From NCBI RefSeq assembly GCF_014356525.2, contig NW_024090263.1, positions 1 through 64,000 of the forward strand: a stretch of 64,000 nucleotides of DNA, given 5' to 3'. The notes below the pieces were generated by a model. The model was not told where the DNA came from and made no database searches. It was given only the letters and a program-made list of their open reading frames with translations. Below are positions 10,391-19,498 of the stretch, piece after piece (position 1 is the stretch's first letter; every line of letters starts with the position of its first letter). Origin of the DNA: Nilaparvata lugens. Taxonomy: Eukaryota > Arthropoda > Insecta > Hemiptera > Delphacidae. The position numbers and the translations under genes were made by a program.

Positions 10391-10753
10391 TCACCATGTC
10401 CTTGCGGTGATTGCATTTTTGTCATGAGTGCAAGGTGGAGTGTTGAGCCACTCACTATCGCCACCAGTCGTCCCACTATTGCCGCCAGTCATCCCACTAT
10501 CGCCGCCAGTCGCCCCACTATCGCCACCAGTCGTCCCACTATCGCCACCAGTCGCCCCACTATCGCCGCCAGTCGTCCCACTATTGTCACCAGTCGCCCC
10601 ACTATTGCTGCCAGTCAACCCACCACCGCCACCAATCATCCCACCAGCTGAGGCCAAGACGGTTTCAATTTGACAGTAGCCCTCATCACACCAATCAGTT
10701 AATATCGAATGTATTACCATTTGTAATATGATAATAAAGAAATAAACCCTCAT
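10391..10753 (-). CDS. Predicted secreted Gly/Asp/Ser/Thr-repeat protein
   Basis: The ATG at 10753 gives 120 residues. They begin with a strong signal peptide (MRVYFFIIILQMVIHSIL), then two Cys (WCDEGYC), a Gly-rich linker and about nine copies of a 7-residue GGDSGTT-like repeat. The repeat is encoded by a 21-bp tandem array, so any frame across it is open, which lowers confidence. The signal peptide and the leftward orientation shared with most Polinton genes favour a real gene. It overlaps nothing but abuts the convergent gene ending at 10389. Function unknown. Confidence 0.4.
   Translation of the reverse strand: MRVYFFIIILQMVIHSILTDWCDEGYCQIETVLASAGGMIGGGGGLTGSNSGATGDNSGTTGGDSGATGGDSGTTGGDSGATGGDSGMTGGNSGTTGGDSEWLNTPPCTHDKNAITARTW
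10451..10645. repeat. 21-bp tandem repeat, about nine units
   Basis: Units follow CACTATCGCCACCAGTCGTCC with a few changes. The array starts exactly where the similarity between 10209-10455 and the inverted copy at 19707-19955 stops. Confidence 0.9.
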
Positions 10754-10957
10754 TGGCTGATCCACTGTCTAAAACTAACTCTCATGTATGACATAAACCT
10801 CATTTTATGTGTTAACCATTGATTGAGAGTTTCATTAATTCAATGTTCAACACCTCATCCCATAGATAATAATAATAGTAGGTCAGCATCTTGCACATCA
10901 ATATAGATGTTTCCTCTAGGCCAATACTGAAATAGCATATAGTTGAAGCTAGTTAAT

Positions 10958-11106
10958 AGATATCCATTATGGTGTAGTGGTTAGCGGCGCCGCTTTCCAT
11001 GCTGTAGGTCCTGGGTTCAAACCTTCAGGGGTAGAGATTGATGTAGGGTCCCAATTGATAATGTAAGTATACAGGGTTGTATACCATTACACCATAATGG
11101 ATATCT
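10958..11106. mobile_element. tRNA-derived SINE-like insert with inverted copy of its own head
   Basis: The segment has a pol III A-box-like string (TGGTGTAGTGG, 10970-10980) and a B-box-like string (GGGTTCAAACC, 11013-11023) at tRNA-like spacing. The 3' half does not fold as a tRNA, so it is not a tRNA gene. The first 24 bases (AGATATCCATTATGGTGTAG and on) return as an inverted repeat with one mismatch at 11083-11106. It lies between Polinton genes. Confidence 0.55.
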
Positions 11107-11261
11107 TTTGATATTTTGCATCTTGGTCGACCTATTGCAACATGTCAATAGATATTTCCATTGTAAGCATAACAACCTAATTCCTTATCTATATGAGGAA
11201 GTAGGATAATCATTAATAACAAATGGCTCATTACACATAGTATTTATTGGCAAACATATAA

Positions 11262-12143
11262 TTAATCTTCAGTATTGAATAGAATATACAGCTGAAGAAG
11301 TCTTTCTCCTCGGCTATAATCATTGTTGGTGACATAACGCTCAACTGATGGCTTATTCCTTTCACGAACAATGCATGGTCCATCAACTTCATCATATCCC
11401 CCAGTAGATGGCAGTGGCATAGGTATGCATACAGCCTTGTAGATGCTAATCTCAAAAGCTGAATCACCAGATGTTCCATCCTCCAGCCTGAATCGTTTCA
11501 CATGTCCTGTGCTCTTAATTTTTGTAAATCCTGCAAATTTGATCTCCTTTTGACCCAGTCCCAGTAGACATTTGGATTGTTGTCCGCATATAAAATCACA
11601 CTTGTAGTATTGGTCCTGATTGAGAACACTCAACACAATCTTCACATCCTTATCCCTCCAGTTGGGTACCTTCGCAAGATTAACAATAGCAGCCATTCTA
11701 CCCTTATCCAACTTGAAGAAAGATTTTAGCAGTATGCAAGTATCATCAAACATGACAGTGAATTTCATTGCAAGTCCTGGTGGGCAATGACGCATTGCCC
11801 TCTTATTGATATTATCCTTGATACTCTTCATAGTTTGCATGAAAACTTTCAGCAGGAAACATTTCACATCAGTGGAGGTCACATGAGTATTTCTCAATGG
11901 GTTGCGAAGATCATCACATACAAAGAAAACGTTTCTATCCTTGACTGTATCAACAACAGCCTGCTGCTTCTGCCTGAGTCGTATGCATGCACAACTATGA
12001 GATTCACGATCTGTACAAAACTCTAAATGTCCACTCTCCTTGAAAAAGTCACTCAATGTCATTATACCGTGATAATACAGTTCAGCTTCAAGCTCACTCA
12101 CTGCATTAAACAGATAAAGTTCACGTTCACTGTATGACAACAT
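11262..12143 (-). CDS. Orphan 293-residue Polinton protein
   Basis: A clean ORF with ATG at 12143 and a TATAAAA about 36-42 bases upstream. No signal peptide or membrane segment. It has many Cys (CTDRESHSCACIRLRQK, YYKCDFICGQQSKC) and mixed alpha/beta character. I do not recognise a family. It is the last leftward gene before the left-side accessory region and occupies the place after the capsid gene. Intactness next to broken core genes suggests it is young, selected, or simply lucky. Confidence 0.6.
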   Translation of the reverse strand: MLSYSERELYLFNAVSELEAELYYHGIMTLSDFFKESGHLEFCTDRESHSCACIRLRQKQQAVVDTVKDRNVFFVCDDLRNPLRNTHVTSTDVKCFLLKVFMQTMKSIKDNINKRAMRHCPPGLAMKFTVMFDDTCILLKSFFKLDKGRMAAIVNLAKVPNWRDKDVKIVLSVLNQDQYYKCDFICGQQSKCLLGLGQKEIKFAGFTKIKSTGHVKRFRLEDGTSGDSAFEISIYKAVCIPMPLPSTGGYDEVDGPCIVRERNKPSVERYVTNNDYSRGERLLQLYILFNTED

Positions 12144-12178
12144 TGTAAGACTGAGTGCATTTTGTTGTCAGCATCATC

Positions 12179-12185
12179 TTTTATA
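12179..12185 (-). promoter_or_regulatory. TATA box of the orphan gene
   Basis: TATAAAA on the minus strand, 36 bases before the ATG at 12143. The spacing is short, implying a very short leader. Confidence 0.5.
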
Positions 12186-12407
12186 CTCTGCTTGCTGAGT
12201 GGTGGGGGTAATCCATTTCCTGTTTCAATAGGTCTGTATGACATATACGATAGCTCTATGTGAACACATAGTGTGCACTTTACTCAAAGAGGAGTGAGGA
12301 GGAGGATAAATGATAGATCATAGAGTTGATTACAATATTTCTTTTTTATTGATAATGCAAATGAGTATTAACAGCATTGAAAAAATTGCGACAAAAGGTT
12401 CTATCTT

Positions 12408-13568
12408 CTAACAAAGTTCTATTAACCATCCATGTAGAGCAATAACAATTTTCAATGAGCAAAATAGTTGTGTATTTGACAATCCATCAATGTTGCTGAC
12501 ATTGTTGGTTGACCAATCTCCAAACGTTGGAGATGATAGCTTGTTCCGCACCATGTCGATAATGTTGAGTAGATGATGTTCTGGGCAGTATATACCATCA
12601 ATCTTCTTGATCAGCAACTCCAAATCAGGCATAGCAGGAAAGGAATATGGCGATGATAGGTCCAGGTACTCCACATTGTTCAGTTGTAGAATTGTATCCA
12701 GTAGAGTAATCTGCTTATATCCATGGACAAAGATTTTAATTGGACGCTGCTGGTTCTGATCCAACCACCTTCCAACTGTTCCACACACAATTTCCATCAA
12801 AGCTGAATAGGGAAGATGTTCTGTCCCACAGTCTGACCACCTGAGTCCATGTTTAGCTTGATGTATATAGTTGTTGGCCATGATTTGCCTGCTAGTCTTG
12901 AGCAGAGACTCAGAGTAGGGAGGCTTGAAAAAGTAGTGATGAGTAGTCACATGATGCTCATCGTCCTGCTCCAGGATAGCCATCTCCTTCACAATAAACT
13001 TGTTGTCCAAACCTTCAAAACCTTGAAAGTTGGGGCTGACCCTCAACACCAGCTCTTGTTTCACATTGAGTAAAATCTGTCTATAGTCTTCGGCAAAGCC
13101 TAGCAGATATCTCAAAGGCACATCCATGATTGTAGTGTCAGCTCCATTGGCTTCAAAATCGGCGAATCCAGTGGTTGAACTAAACTTGTAGCCAGCTCCT
13201 TCCATCTAGGTCCACTCATCGCGTTCAAATGTAACAGCATTCTTCATTAGGCTGGTAACTCCAGGATTGCGTATACCATCCACCTCCACACCATTGATTT
13301 CATAGCGTATCTCTGAAAACACATTGCTGAAGAATCCAGAGACACATGGAGTTCCGGCCACAGCAGCGTTGGCAGCTCCAGTCACAGTATACTCCAAATG
13401 TAGATAGCTCTCCGATGGCAGTGTGTAAACATCTTGCTGTTGAATTGGAATCCGTATCTCGTCATTGGCATTATAGCTTACAGTATAGGATGCATGAGAA
13501 TGGTACTCAAACCCAATGATACTGTTGTCCGATGATGGTCCATTCTGTGTCACATCCAAAACTCCCAT
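12408..13568 (-). pseudogene. Polinton major capsid gene, truncated and joined to an unrelated domain, one in-frame stop
   Basis: The ATG at 13568 opens a frame that runs to 12408 with one TAG at 13206-13208, followed at once by an in-frame ATG. The first ~120 codons plus the next ~60 (to LLGFAEDYRQILLNVKQELVL) match the N-terminal part of Polinton double-jelly-roll major capsid proteins. The expected second half of the capsid protein is missing. After about codon 80 of the second ORF the sequence changes to a different protein with HYFFKPP, GLRWSDCG..LPYS and IKIFVHGYKQ..LL. That pattern resembles uncharacterised insect proteins I recall but cannot name with certainty. So the gene is a capsid fragment fused to another domain, and the element cannot supply a full capsid protein from it. 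Confidence 0.7.
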
Positions 13569-13572
13569 CTTC

Positions 13573-13749
13573 CTATTCTACTCGTATCTGACAGCCACGT
13601 TCTTGCAAATACTTGATGCTCCTAGATGTTAACCTTGTCAAGGTTGAATGCTGAATGAATCTTTCTTTCCTTTTATCTTCTTTTATAGGCAAAGGAGGAT
13701 GATGATGATGGAGAGAAGAAGGAGGAGGAGGAAGGACTGCAGCCTCCAT
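13573..13749 (-). CDS. Small Polinton protein between the capsid genes
   Basis: The ATG at 13749 gives 58 residues: a Pro/His-rich start and a C-terminal LTSRSIKYLQERGCQIRV segment. A short helix with this kind of ending sits at the same place in other Polintons as I recall. It is tightly packed between the penton-like gene (ends 13790) and the capsid gene (starts 13568). Function unknown; possibly a minor virion component. Confidence 0.45.
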   Translation of the reverse strand: MEAAVLPPPPSSLHHHHPPLPIKEDKRKERFIQHSTLTRLTSRSIKYLQERGCQIRVE

Positions 13750-13789
13750 ATCCAATCCTTGATTCCACTTTTCAAATAACAGCACCATT

Positions 13790-14692
13790 TCACTTGCGTT
13801 GTCTCAAATGTAAAGCAATATTTATTTCCTCACCTCTATTATTTATAAGACGACCGTACTCGTCGACTACTTGCAGTCTAATGCTACCAATCTGCTTGAT
13901 GTCTATAGTTAAATAGATTACATTCTGCACATTCACCACCATTTTATACCCTGGATCAACATTTGGGTAAAACTCATAGATCACATGATCTGTAATTCCA
14001 TTAGAGTAAGATCCAGTCACAATGTTGCAGGTGATGCGTATCACATTAGGCTGACTGATTTGTACAGTATTATCACTTCTAGTAGATGTGTTGGGCTCTA
14101 TGAACTGGGTATTGGTAAAACCCAACAGTTTCCCTATTGAATCTTGTGGTCGTAAATCCAGCTTGGCACTGCTCAAAACTATACACTTCAAGGTTGATGG
14201 ATCTACAGTCACCTGGAAATCAACATCATTTTCCGACAGCCTTTGTGCAAGCAAGTCAGTAATTGTAGAAAATTCAAAGCTACCTGTTGGTAATGATACC
14301 TGATGCAGAACCAAATCCTCCTTGTCAACAGTAGTAGCTGGCATTCTCCTTTTAGTCCTTTTAGGCAATACTGTACCATCATCATCATCATCAGACTCGC
14401 CAGGTTTATGCTTCCGATGTTTAAGCACCTCGCTCCAATACTCTTCAAATCTTGCTTTAGCCATACTCCGAAGCTCATCATGTGTTATCTCTGCACTAGT
14501 ATCACCCTTCTTATGAATTCTATTACTTGCATAAAAATGTAGTACATTATTGAAACCTTCCTCAATATTAGGTATTGAGTTGCAACTTGTAAAGCTAATC
14601 AGACCAATTTCCCATTCACCACTGCTCACATCAAGTGGTGGATGAAAGTCACTCTTTAGTATTGATGTCCTACCTCCAAAACACAGCATCAT
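13790..14692 (-). CDS. Polinton minor capsid (penton-like) protein
   Basis: The first good ATGs are at 14692 and 14689; the longer frame to 14734 lacks an ATG. About 300 residues. The N-terminus has GGRTSILKSDFHPPLDVSSG, then EWEIGLISFTSCNSIPNI, which is the usual start of Polinton penton-like single-jelly-roll proteins. There is an acidic stretch (DDDDDG) followed by basic KRTKRR. The middle and C-terminus are beta-rich (FTNTQFIEPN, YEFYPNVDPGYK). The frame is intact. In the virion model of Polintons this protein would sit at the five-fold vertices. Confidence 0.75.
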   Translation of the reverse strand: MMLCFGGRTSILKSDFHPPLDVSSGEWEIGLISFTSCNSIPNIEEGFNNVLHFYASNRIHKKGDTSAEITHDELRSMAKARFEEYWSEVLKHRKHKPGESDDDDDGTVLPKRTKRRMPATTVDKEDLVLHQVSLPTGSFEFSTITDLLAQRLSENDVDFQVTVDPSTLKCIVLSSAKLDLRPQDSIGKLLGFTNTQFIEPNTSTRSDNTVQISQPNVIRITCNIVTGSYSNGITDHVIYEFYPNVDPGYKMVVNVQNVIYLTIDIKQIGSIRLQVVDEYGRLINNRGEEINIALHLRQRK

Positions 14693-14748
14693 TGTTGTTG
14701 CCTGCTCAACATACAGTTGCACAATGAGTAGCAATCAGCCTACACTCG

Positions 14749-14757
14749 TTATTTATA
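14749..14757 (-). promoter_or_regulatory. TATA box of the penton-like gene
   Basis: CTATAAATA on the minus strand, about 57 bases before the ATG at 14692. Confidence 0.45.
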
Positions 14758-14794
14758 GGGATGGAAATAATGTACAAGAGAGATAGTGAATCAT

Positions 14795-15259
14795 TTATTT
14801 ATTTTCATCAATCAAAAATTGTAAACACAAAGGCCCACAGATGTGTGAGTAAAGATCTTCCTGCTTCTGATCATAGTTATACTCAATCCTCGATGCTGGC
14901 TTCAGTCCTTTGTGCATATAGTTGATAAACTCCTGTGGCAGTCTCAGGTTGCCAAATCCGTCAAAGTGGTGAGACACATCATCCTTCTTCACATAGCACA
15001 CCCAATGTGTGCCAGCTCCAGTGCTGGTGTCCAGGTTGATAATGCCGCATTCTCTCCTCCAGGGCCCATTCAATGGTAGAGCATCCCGCATAAACACTCC
15101 TCGAAAGTGCTTTAGCTTCAGTCGACATGCATACTTGTAGAGATCAGCATCGGTAAGGGCTCGATCAGGTAGGGCAACTAGCGTCTTCTCTTGCCGCCAC
15201 ATTGACAGCGACGTGCCCCATTTCCCTGTGTCCTGCGCTGTTGTCTCAGGTAGAGTCAT
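14795..15259 (-). CDS. Polinton adenain-like cysteine protease
   Basis: 154 residues, ATG at 15259, frame intact. The catalytic His is seen in GTHWVCY, followed by HHFDGFGNLRLP, and the catalytic Cys lies in HICGPLCLQFL near the end, with Gln residues just before it. This is the arrangement of adenovirus-protease and Ulp1-type C48 enzymes, which in Polintons are expected to process capsid proteins. Its ATG overlaps the stop codon of the upstream PLA2-like gene by four bases, indicating a linked pair. Confidence 0.85.
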   Translation of the reverse strand: MTLPETTAQDTGKWGTSLSMWRQEKTLVALPDRALTDADLYKYACRLKLKHFRGVFMRDALPLNGPWRRECGIINLDTSTGAGTHWVCYVKKDDVSHHFDGFGNLRLPQEFINYMHKGLKPASRIEYNYDQKQEDLYSHICGPLCLQFLIDENK

Positions 15260-15745
15260 TTACCTTTTTTACCAGAACATCTCTTTACTCGTTTTTGACC
15301 ACGAGTCTTTGTTGTCTTACATCTGCGGTGTACTCCTCCACCAAACTTTGCTTTAGCCTTCATGATGTTTGTCACTGCTAGTGCTGCAGCCTTCTCAAGT
15401 ACTCCTGCATCTGCAGATTTTAGCACACTCCAAGCTTGATCTGCCAAAATGTTGTCTGCTACTGCTCTGCTCGATGTATCACTATTTTTGGAGTAGGTAT
15501 GTCGTGCTCCTTACAGGCTCGATCAAGACTATTTATACCGGGATCGCCTCGTGCCAACCGCTTCTCCAGCTTTGTACCAGGTCCACAGTACTGGTAACCA
15601 GGGATGTAAAGTTCAACAGGTAGAATGTCAATTGCCTTGTTCACCAATTTCCAGCACTCTTTTTAACTATTGAACCTGCAATTTTTGCAATTGATGACAG
15701 TACCTCTCTTCCCCGGTACTTCCTCTCTCTCTTATATCCAGCCAT
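15256..15745 (-). pseudogene. Parvovirus-type phospholipase A2-like protein with basic tail, two frame changes
   Basis: The likely ATG is at 15745 (MAGYKRERKYRGREVL). A frame change near 15652 leads into the stretch with YIPGYQYCGPGTKLEKRL and LDRACKEHD, i.e. the calcium-loop GPG and the catalytic His-Asp pair of the viral PLA2 fold. A second frame change near 15495 leads to the C-terminal part ADQAWSVLKSADAGVLEK, ending in a very basic tail (KTTKTRGQKRVKRCSGKKGK). PLA2 folds of this kind are known from parvovirus capsids, where they act on membranes during entry, and have been annotated in Polintons. Both changes are single-base and may be assembly errors. Confidence 0.7.
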
Positions 15746-15777
15746 CTAATGTTTCTTAACGGTTTTAGCAGCTGGTT

Positions 15778-16227
15778 TTATACTTTTTTTGATGTGGACA
15801 ATGTTTGTGCGGGTGGTGTTGTAGGAGGGGGTTCCGGTAATCCCATAAGATCTATGAAACGTTTCTTCATTTCATTGGGTGGCAATCCCTTCATAGTTTT
15901 AGTATTTTTCGGATCTAACACAATGTCTAAATACAATGAAAACATTTTACCAGCAAACTCAATCAGCCTCTTCTCAAGATATCGATTGTTCACTCCATCA
16001 GTAGGCTTAATTGGATCCATCATATCAGTAAGTATTGAATCATTGAGACTTGTAAATACCTGTGATGTGGTATTGTCCCTTGTCTTTGGCAGCCACATTG
16101 AAATCAGTTCTCTACATGTTGAAAAGTTGACAGCATCCCTGTCAGCACGTGGATTTCCCAAATTGGTCAAACGCCTGTAGCGAGCATTAATGTTTCCTAT
16201 GGAATCCATGACTTGACTGCTATACAT
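15778..16227 (-). CDS. Conserved-type Polinton protein, unknown function
   Basis: The ATG at 16227 gives about 149 residues. Mostly helical, with RYRRLTNLGNPRADRDAVNF, WLPKTRDNTTSQVF and a Pro-rich end. The ATPase and DUF8207-like genes lie upstream and the PLA2-like gene downstream, all on one strand with short gaps, as in a late virion gene cluster. I do not recognise the family. Confidence 0.6.
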   Translation of the reverse strand: MYSSQVMDSIGNINARYRRLTNLGNPRADRDAVNFSTCRELISMWLPKTRDNTTSQVFTSLNDSILTDMMDPIKPTDGVNNRYLEKRLIEFAGKMFSLYLDIVLDPKNTKTMKGLPPNEMKKRFIDLMGLPEPPPTTPPAQTLSTSKKV

Positions 16228-16257
16228 AAGCAAAGCAATGTCTCTTATATAGTGAAA

Positions 16258-17505
16258 CTAGTATGCAGGATTAGCAACTATGTAGCCACCTTCTACCAAC
16301 TCTTCTAAAATTGAATTGATTTCATTCTCATGTCCAGTGTTGCCAACTGCCTTGGACTGATCCAATAGTTTCAGCCTGTCCACAAGTTCATTGGGATCAT
16401 TGTAGTAGACGTACTCAATCTTGGTACGGTTGTTTGCCACCATATTGAATGGCGCCACAAGTCCTCTGCCACTGACCTTGCTATATTTGGGTTTAGCATT
16501 ATTGAGCAGTTTATGGATCACTGTTCTATACTTTGTATCATTCGAGTTTTTACTCTTACCATCCGGATCATGATTTTCCTTATACAAGTTTGTAATGTGT
16601 AATATCCGAGTGTATGCCACCTCATCACTAGCCAATGGAGTAATGAGTTTCTTTTTGAAAATGAGTTCACAAAGTCCATGTGTTGCATCAAATCTAGTCA
16701 CGTTTGAAGGATTGTTAGGGTCAGTCAGAACAATCTTTCTTCCATCACTTCCAAAGGTTAACAGTTTGTTACCCAAATAGTAGTCATTACCAACAACTTC
16801 TGGTCCATATGTTTTGTCAGAGCTGCTATCACCACTCATAGCTCTATGGAGATAACGCCCCACTGGTGTTCCAGTCAATCCAACCTCGGTCATTGCTTGT
16901 CGAATCCTCTTTTGGCTGCTGGTTAGTAATGCTTCCTGAGCAGTAGCACCCTCCTCCTCCTCCTCCTCATCCACATCCATCACATCACTTTCATAATCAT
17001 TGGCACTTGCAGATGGCCACAATTTGCGTGCAGTACTCGAGGTACTTGGAACTGGGCTTAACTGCGAAGCTTCTCCAATTCCTTCAAAGGTCAAAGGAGT
17101 CTCCTCACCAATTTTGGGCAGACGTCTTACCGCTTGTTTCAGGGGTCGGGACAGCAATGGTGTAGGTGGCGGTGTATGTGGTGCATGATGACCTACAGGA
17201 ACTGCAAAACGTCTGCGATGTGGGCGTGGCTCTGGAGATTGTTCATGTAGTGGTTGTGCTGCTGCTGGCTGTGGTGGTGGTGGTGGTGGTGTTGCCAAAT
17301 GCTGATTGAGAACTTCAACTATATTGTCAAGTGGTTCAGTTAGTGGTTTAAAGTGTTTTGCATGCTGCTCCTCTGCCACTTGCCTTCCAAGAGTCAGTTC
17401 CTTGTGTTTCCTTTTGATGTTACGTCGCAACTTTGCAATTGCCTTGATGGTTGGTGCAATCTCTTCTACAGTCTTTTGACGGTGTCTATTGCTGGAGACG
17501 TCCAT
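16258..17505 (-). CDS. DUF8207-like Polinton protein
   Basis: The ATG at 17505 gives 415 residues; the longer frame has no ATG. Residues 1-60 are a basic helix (LRRNIKRKHKELTLGRQ). Then come a Pro-rich linker with PPPPPPQP, an acidic run (EEEEEEG), and a C-terminal folded part with YGPEVVGNDYYLGNKLLTFG and THGLCELIFKKKL. The latter resembles the domain named DUF8207 in insect Polinton proteins, from memory. The same N-terminal helix is seen in the old remnant at 3241-3405, at the same place after the ATPase. Function unknown, probably virion-associated. Confidence 0.7.
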   Translation of the reverse strand: MDVSSNRHRQKTVEEIAPTIKAIAKLRRNIKRKHKELTLGRQVAEEQHAKHFKPLTEPLDNIVEVLNQHLATPPPPPPQPAAAQPLHEQSPEPRPHRRRFAVPVGHHAPHTPPPTPLLSRPLKQAVRRLPKIGEETPLTFEGIGEASQLSPVPSTSSTARKLWPSASANDYESDVMDVDEEEEEEGATAQEALLTSSQKRIRQAMTEVGLTGTPVGRYLHRAMSGDSSSDKTYGPEVVGNDYYLGNKLLTFGSDGRKIVLTDPNNPSNVTRFDATHGLCELIFKKKLITPLASDEVAYTRILHITNLYKENHDPDGKSKNSNDTKYRTVIHKLLNNAKPKYSKVSGRGLVAPFNMVANNRTKIEYVYYNDPNELVDRLKLLDQSKAVGNTGHENEINSILEELVEGGYIVANPAY

Positions 17506-17545
17506 CTTGCTCAACGTACCAACATATACTGAAGCTCAACTGACA

Positions 17546-18271
17546 CTATGCATCAACTAAATACGTATCAAGCCCATTCCTGTAGCGCCCTCCATTTCTG
17601 TCCAATGTCCGATCAATCACTAGGAATGAGTGTGCACCCCCCACTGACCAAACCTTGTTACACATATCCTTAAACTGATCAAAGGTCATGTCAGCGCCGA
17701 CATGATCTCGGTACAAGTGTTTCATGTTTAGCTCATCCTGTTGAAACATGACAAGAAAGTTTGCATTGTCACGAATCAGCTGTTTTGGAATGCGGCTATA
17801 GGTCTGTGCTAGATAAAACACATCAACGTCACTGTGTCGGCCTGCACTAAAGTACTTCCTGATGGTATCCTGCTGCTCACAAATCACATCGTCGAAAATA
17901 ATTATTGAGTTGGGTGGCAGCTCATGCGGGTCGGGTATTTCTTCACTTGTATCACACTCGACATAGTTTATTCCATTTCCTGCAAGTCCTTGCATGATTG
18001 TACGGAGCAGCTCATACTTGGACTGGAATGTAGTCTTTGAAAAAAGGTAGATGTTTGAAAATTGAATTCCTTTCTCATCAAAAAGCATATTGAATAGTAG
18101 GTTGGTTTTGCCGCAACCAGAAGGTCCACATATAATACATCTCATATGATTGGGGAACAATGGTCCATGACGCTTTTTCTTTGTATCCATTTCCACCAAG
18201 CCACACCCCCTAATCACTTTGTCAAAATCGATAACTCTAAACTGGTTTTTCTGTTGCACAACCTGTTTCAT
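17546..18271 (-). CDS. Polinton A32/FtsK-like packaging ATPase
   Basis: The ATG at 18271, one base after the integrase stop, gives 241 residues. Walker A is CGPSGCGKTNL (near residue 47), Walker B is SIIIFDDV (near residue 118), followed by a conserved QTYSRIPKQLIRD. The C-terminal part has DHVGADMTFDQFKDMC. Frame intact. This is the HerA/FtsK-superfamily ATPase that packages DNA in viruses with double-jelly-roll capsids. It is followed by the DUF8207-like gene. Confidence 0.9.
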   Translation of the reverse strand: MKQVVQQKNQFRVIDFDKVIRGCGLVEMDTKKKRHGPLFPNHMRCIICGPSGCGKTNLLFNMLFDEKGIQFSNIYLFSKTTFQSKYELLRTIMQGLAGNGINYVECDTSEEIPDPHELPPNSIIIFDDVICEQQDTIRKYFSAGRHSDVDVFYLAQTYSRIPKQLIRDNANFLVMFQQDELNMKHLYRDHVGADMTFDQFKDMCNKVWSVGGAHSFLVIDRTLDRNGGRYRNGLDTYLVDA

Positions 18272-18272
18272 C

Positions 18273-19220
18273 TTACACAAGATCGTTCTTATCAATCCAT
18301 GAGTCGTGACTGGAGCTATATCCTTTCCAACGTACCAACAGTTTATTCCCTCTTTTCCTCAACACTTTTTCAATTTCGAAAACACTGGGCACTTTTGTCT
18401 TTACAATTTCTTCAGAATAGAATCCTCCTTCAATGGGTTCACCTCTATAGTCCTCCAATTCATAGGTTACAGGCACTGTAGGTGCACACGTCTTACTGTG
18501 AACAGTTCATTAGTCCAATTGGCTAGATATCCCTTGTCAAACGTCTTTTTATACTTGCTGATTCTCACTTTATCACCAGGCTCAATACTCTGACTAGGAC
18601 CTGGATAAAACTTGTTTTGAGGTTTGCTGACCAACTTTTCCTTATATTCTTGCCTTTGTTTGCTGAGCCTGGAAAGCAACAGCCTCTCATGCGTCAACTG
18701 GCCGCATACCTGTTGTTCGATGGACCTGTTCATTATACTCTTTCAAGAGTGAGGTTAGGATGCCTGTCCACAAATAGGTTTCTTGTTCAGTAAACTTTGT
18801 CCACATAAGATGTTTGAGCGATCTATTGAAACGTTCAACTATAGATGCTTTCTTATCAGAAAAAGTTGAATAATGATTGATGCCATACTTTTGCATAAGC
18901 TGTTGAAACTTACTATTAAACCATTCCTTTCCGTCATCAGTTTGCAAATTCTTCATGGGATTCTGTTCAAATATAGGCTGCATTGCCTTAACCACTTCAT
19001 CAGCTGACTTGCTTTTAATTGGTATAGCAAAAGCAAACTTACTAAGACAATTGATTATTGTAATAATATATCTATAGCCTTTGTTCTGTCTTGCATATGG
19101 TAGCATCTCTACAAGATCAGCCTGATAAAGATCATCAAGACCTTTCACAGTAACCATTCGTGTAGGGAACCTCCTACGAGCCTGCTTGTGCAGCTCTCTC
19201 GCTATAACAGTCTTATCCAT
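18273..19220 (-). pseudogene. Polinton integrase with C-terminal chromodomain, two frame changes
   Basis: The ATG is at 19220. The rve core shows LYQADLVEM (Asp), LQTDDGKEW (Asp) and SIVERFNRSL (Glu), i.e. a complete D,D-E set. A one-base shift near 18690 separates the core from the SH3-like part (GDKVRISKYKKTFDKGY). A second near 18478 separates that from the chromodomain (VLRKRGNKLLVRWKGYSSSH), which ends at 18273. The chromodomain is usual for Polinton integrases and may bias insertion to certain chromatin. Both shifts are single-base. A short TATTTAAA-like box lies near 19250. Confidence 0.85.
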
Positions 19221-19498
19221 ACTGACTGATAAAATCTATGTCATCAACTTTAAATAGTCTATTATGCTAATCCAAACATTCTCCATATCCTGTGGAAGAG
19301 GATAGAGATTGCAACTTTTTTCTTTTCATAACCTCTACACTTTGATAGTGCAGGATGTGAGACGCCTTGTACTCTTACTTCTACATGATTCAGAGGTTTG
19401 AGCAATAAGAGGCAGTTGATTTGATATGATTATATTGTAGTCATACTCTAGTACACATTGGATACAAAGAAAATTATCAGACATATATAAATAACATC

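Noticed and set aside
10970..11040. A tRNA gene
   Set aside because: A and B boxes are present, but the acceptor and anticodon stems do not pair.
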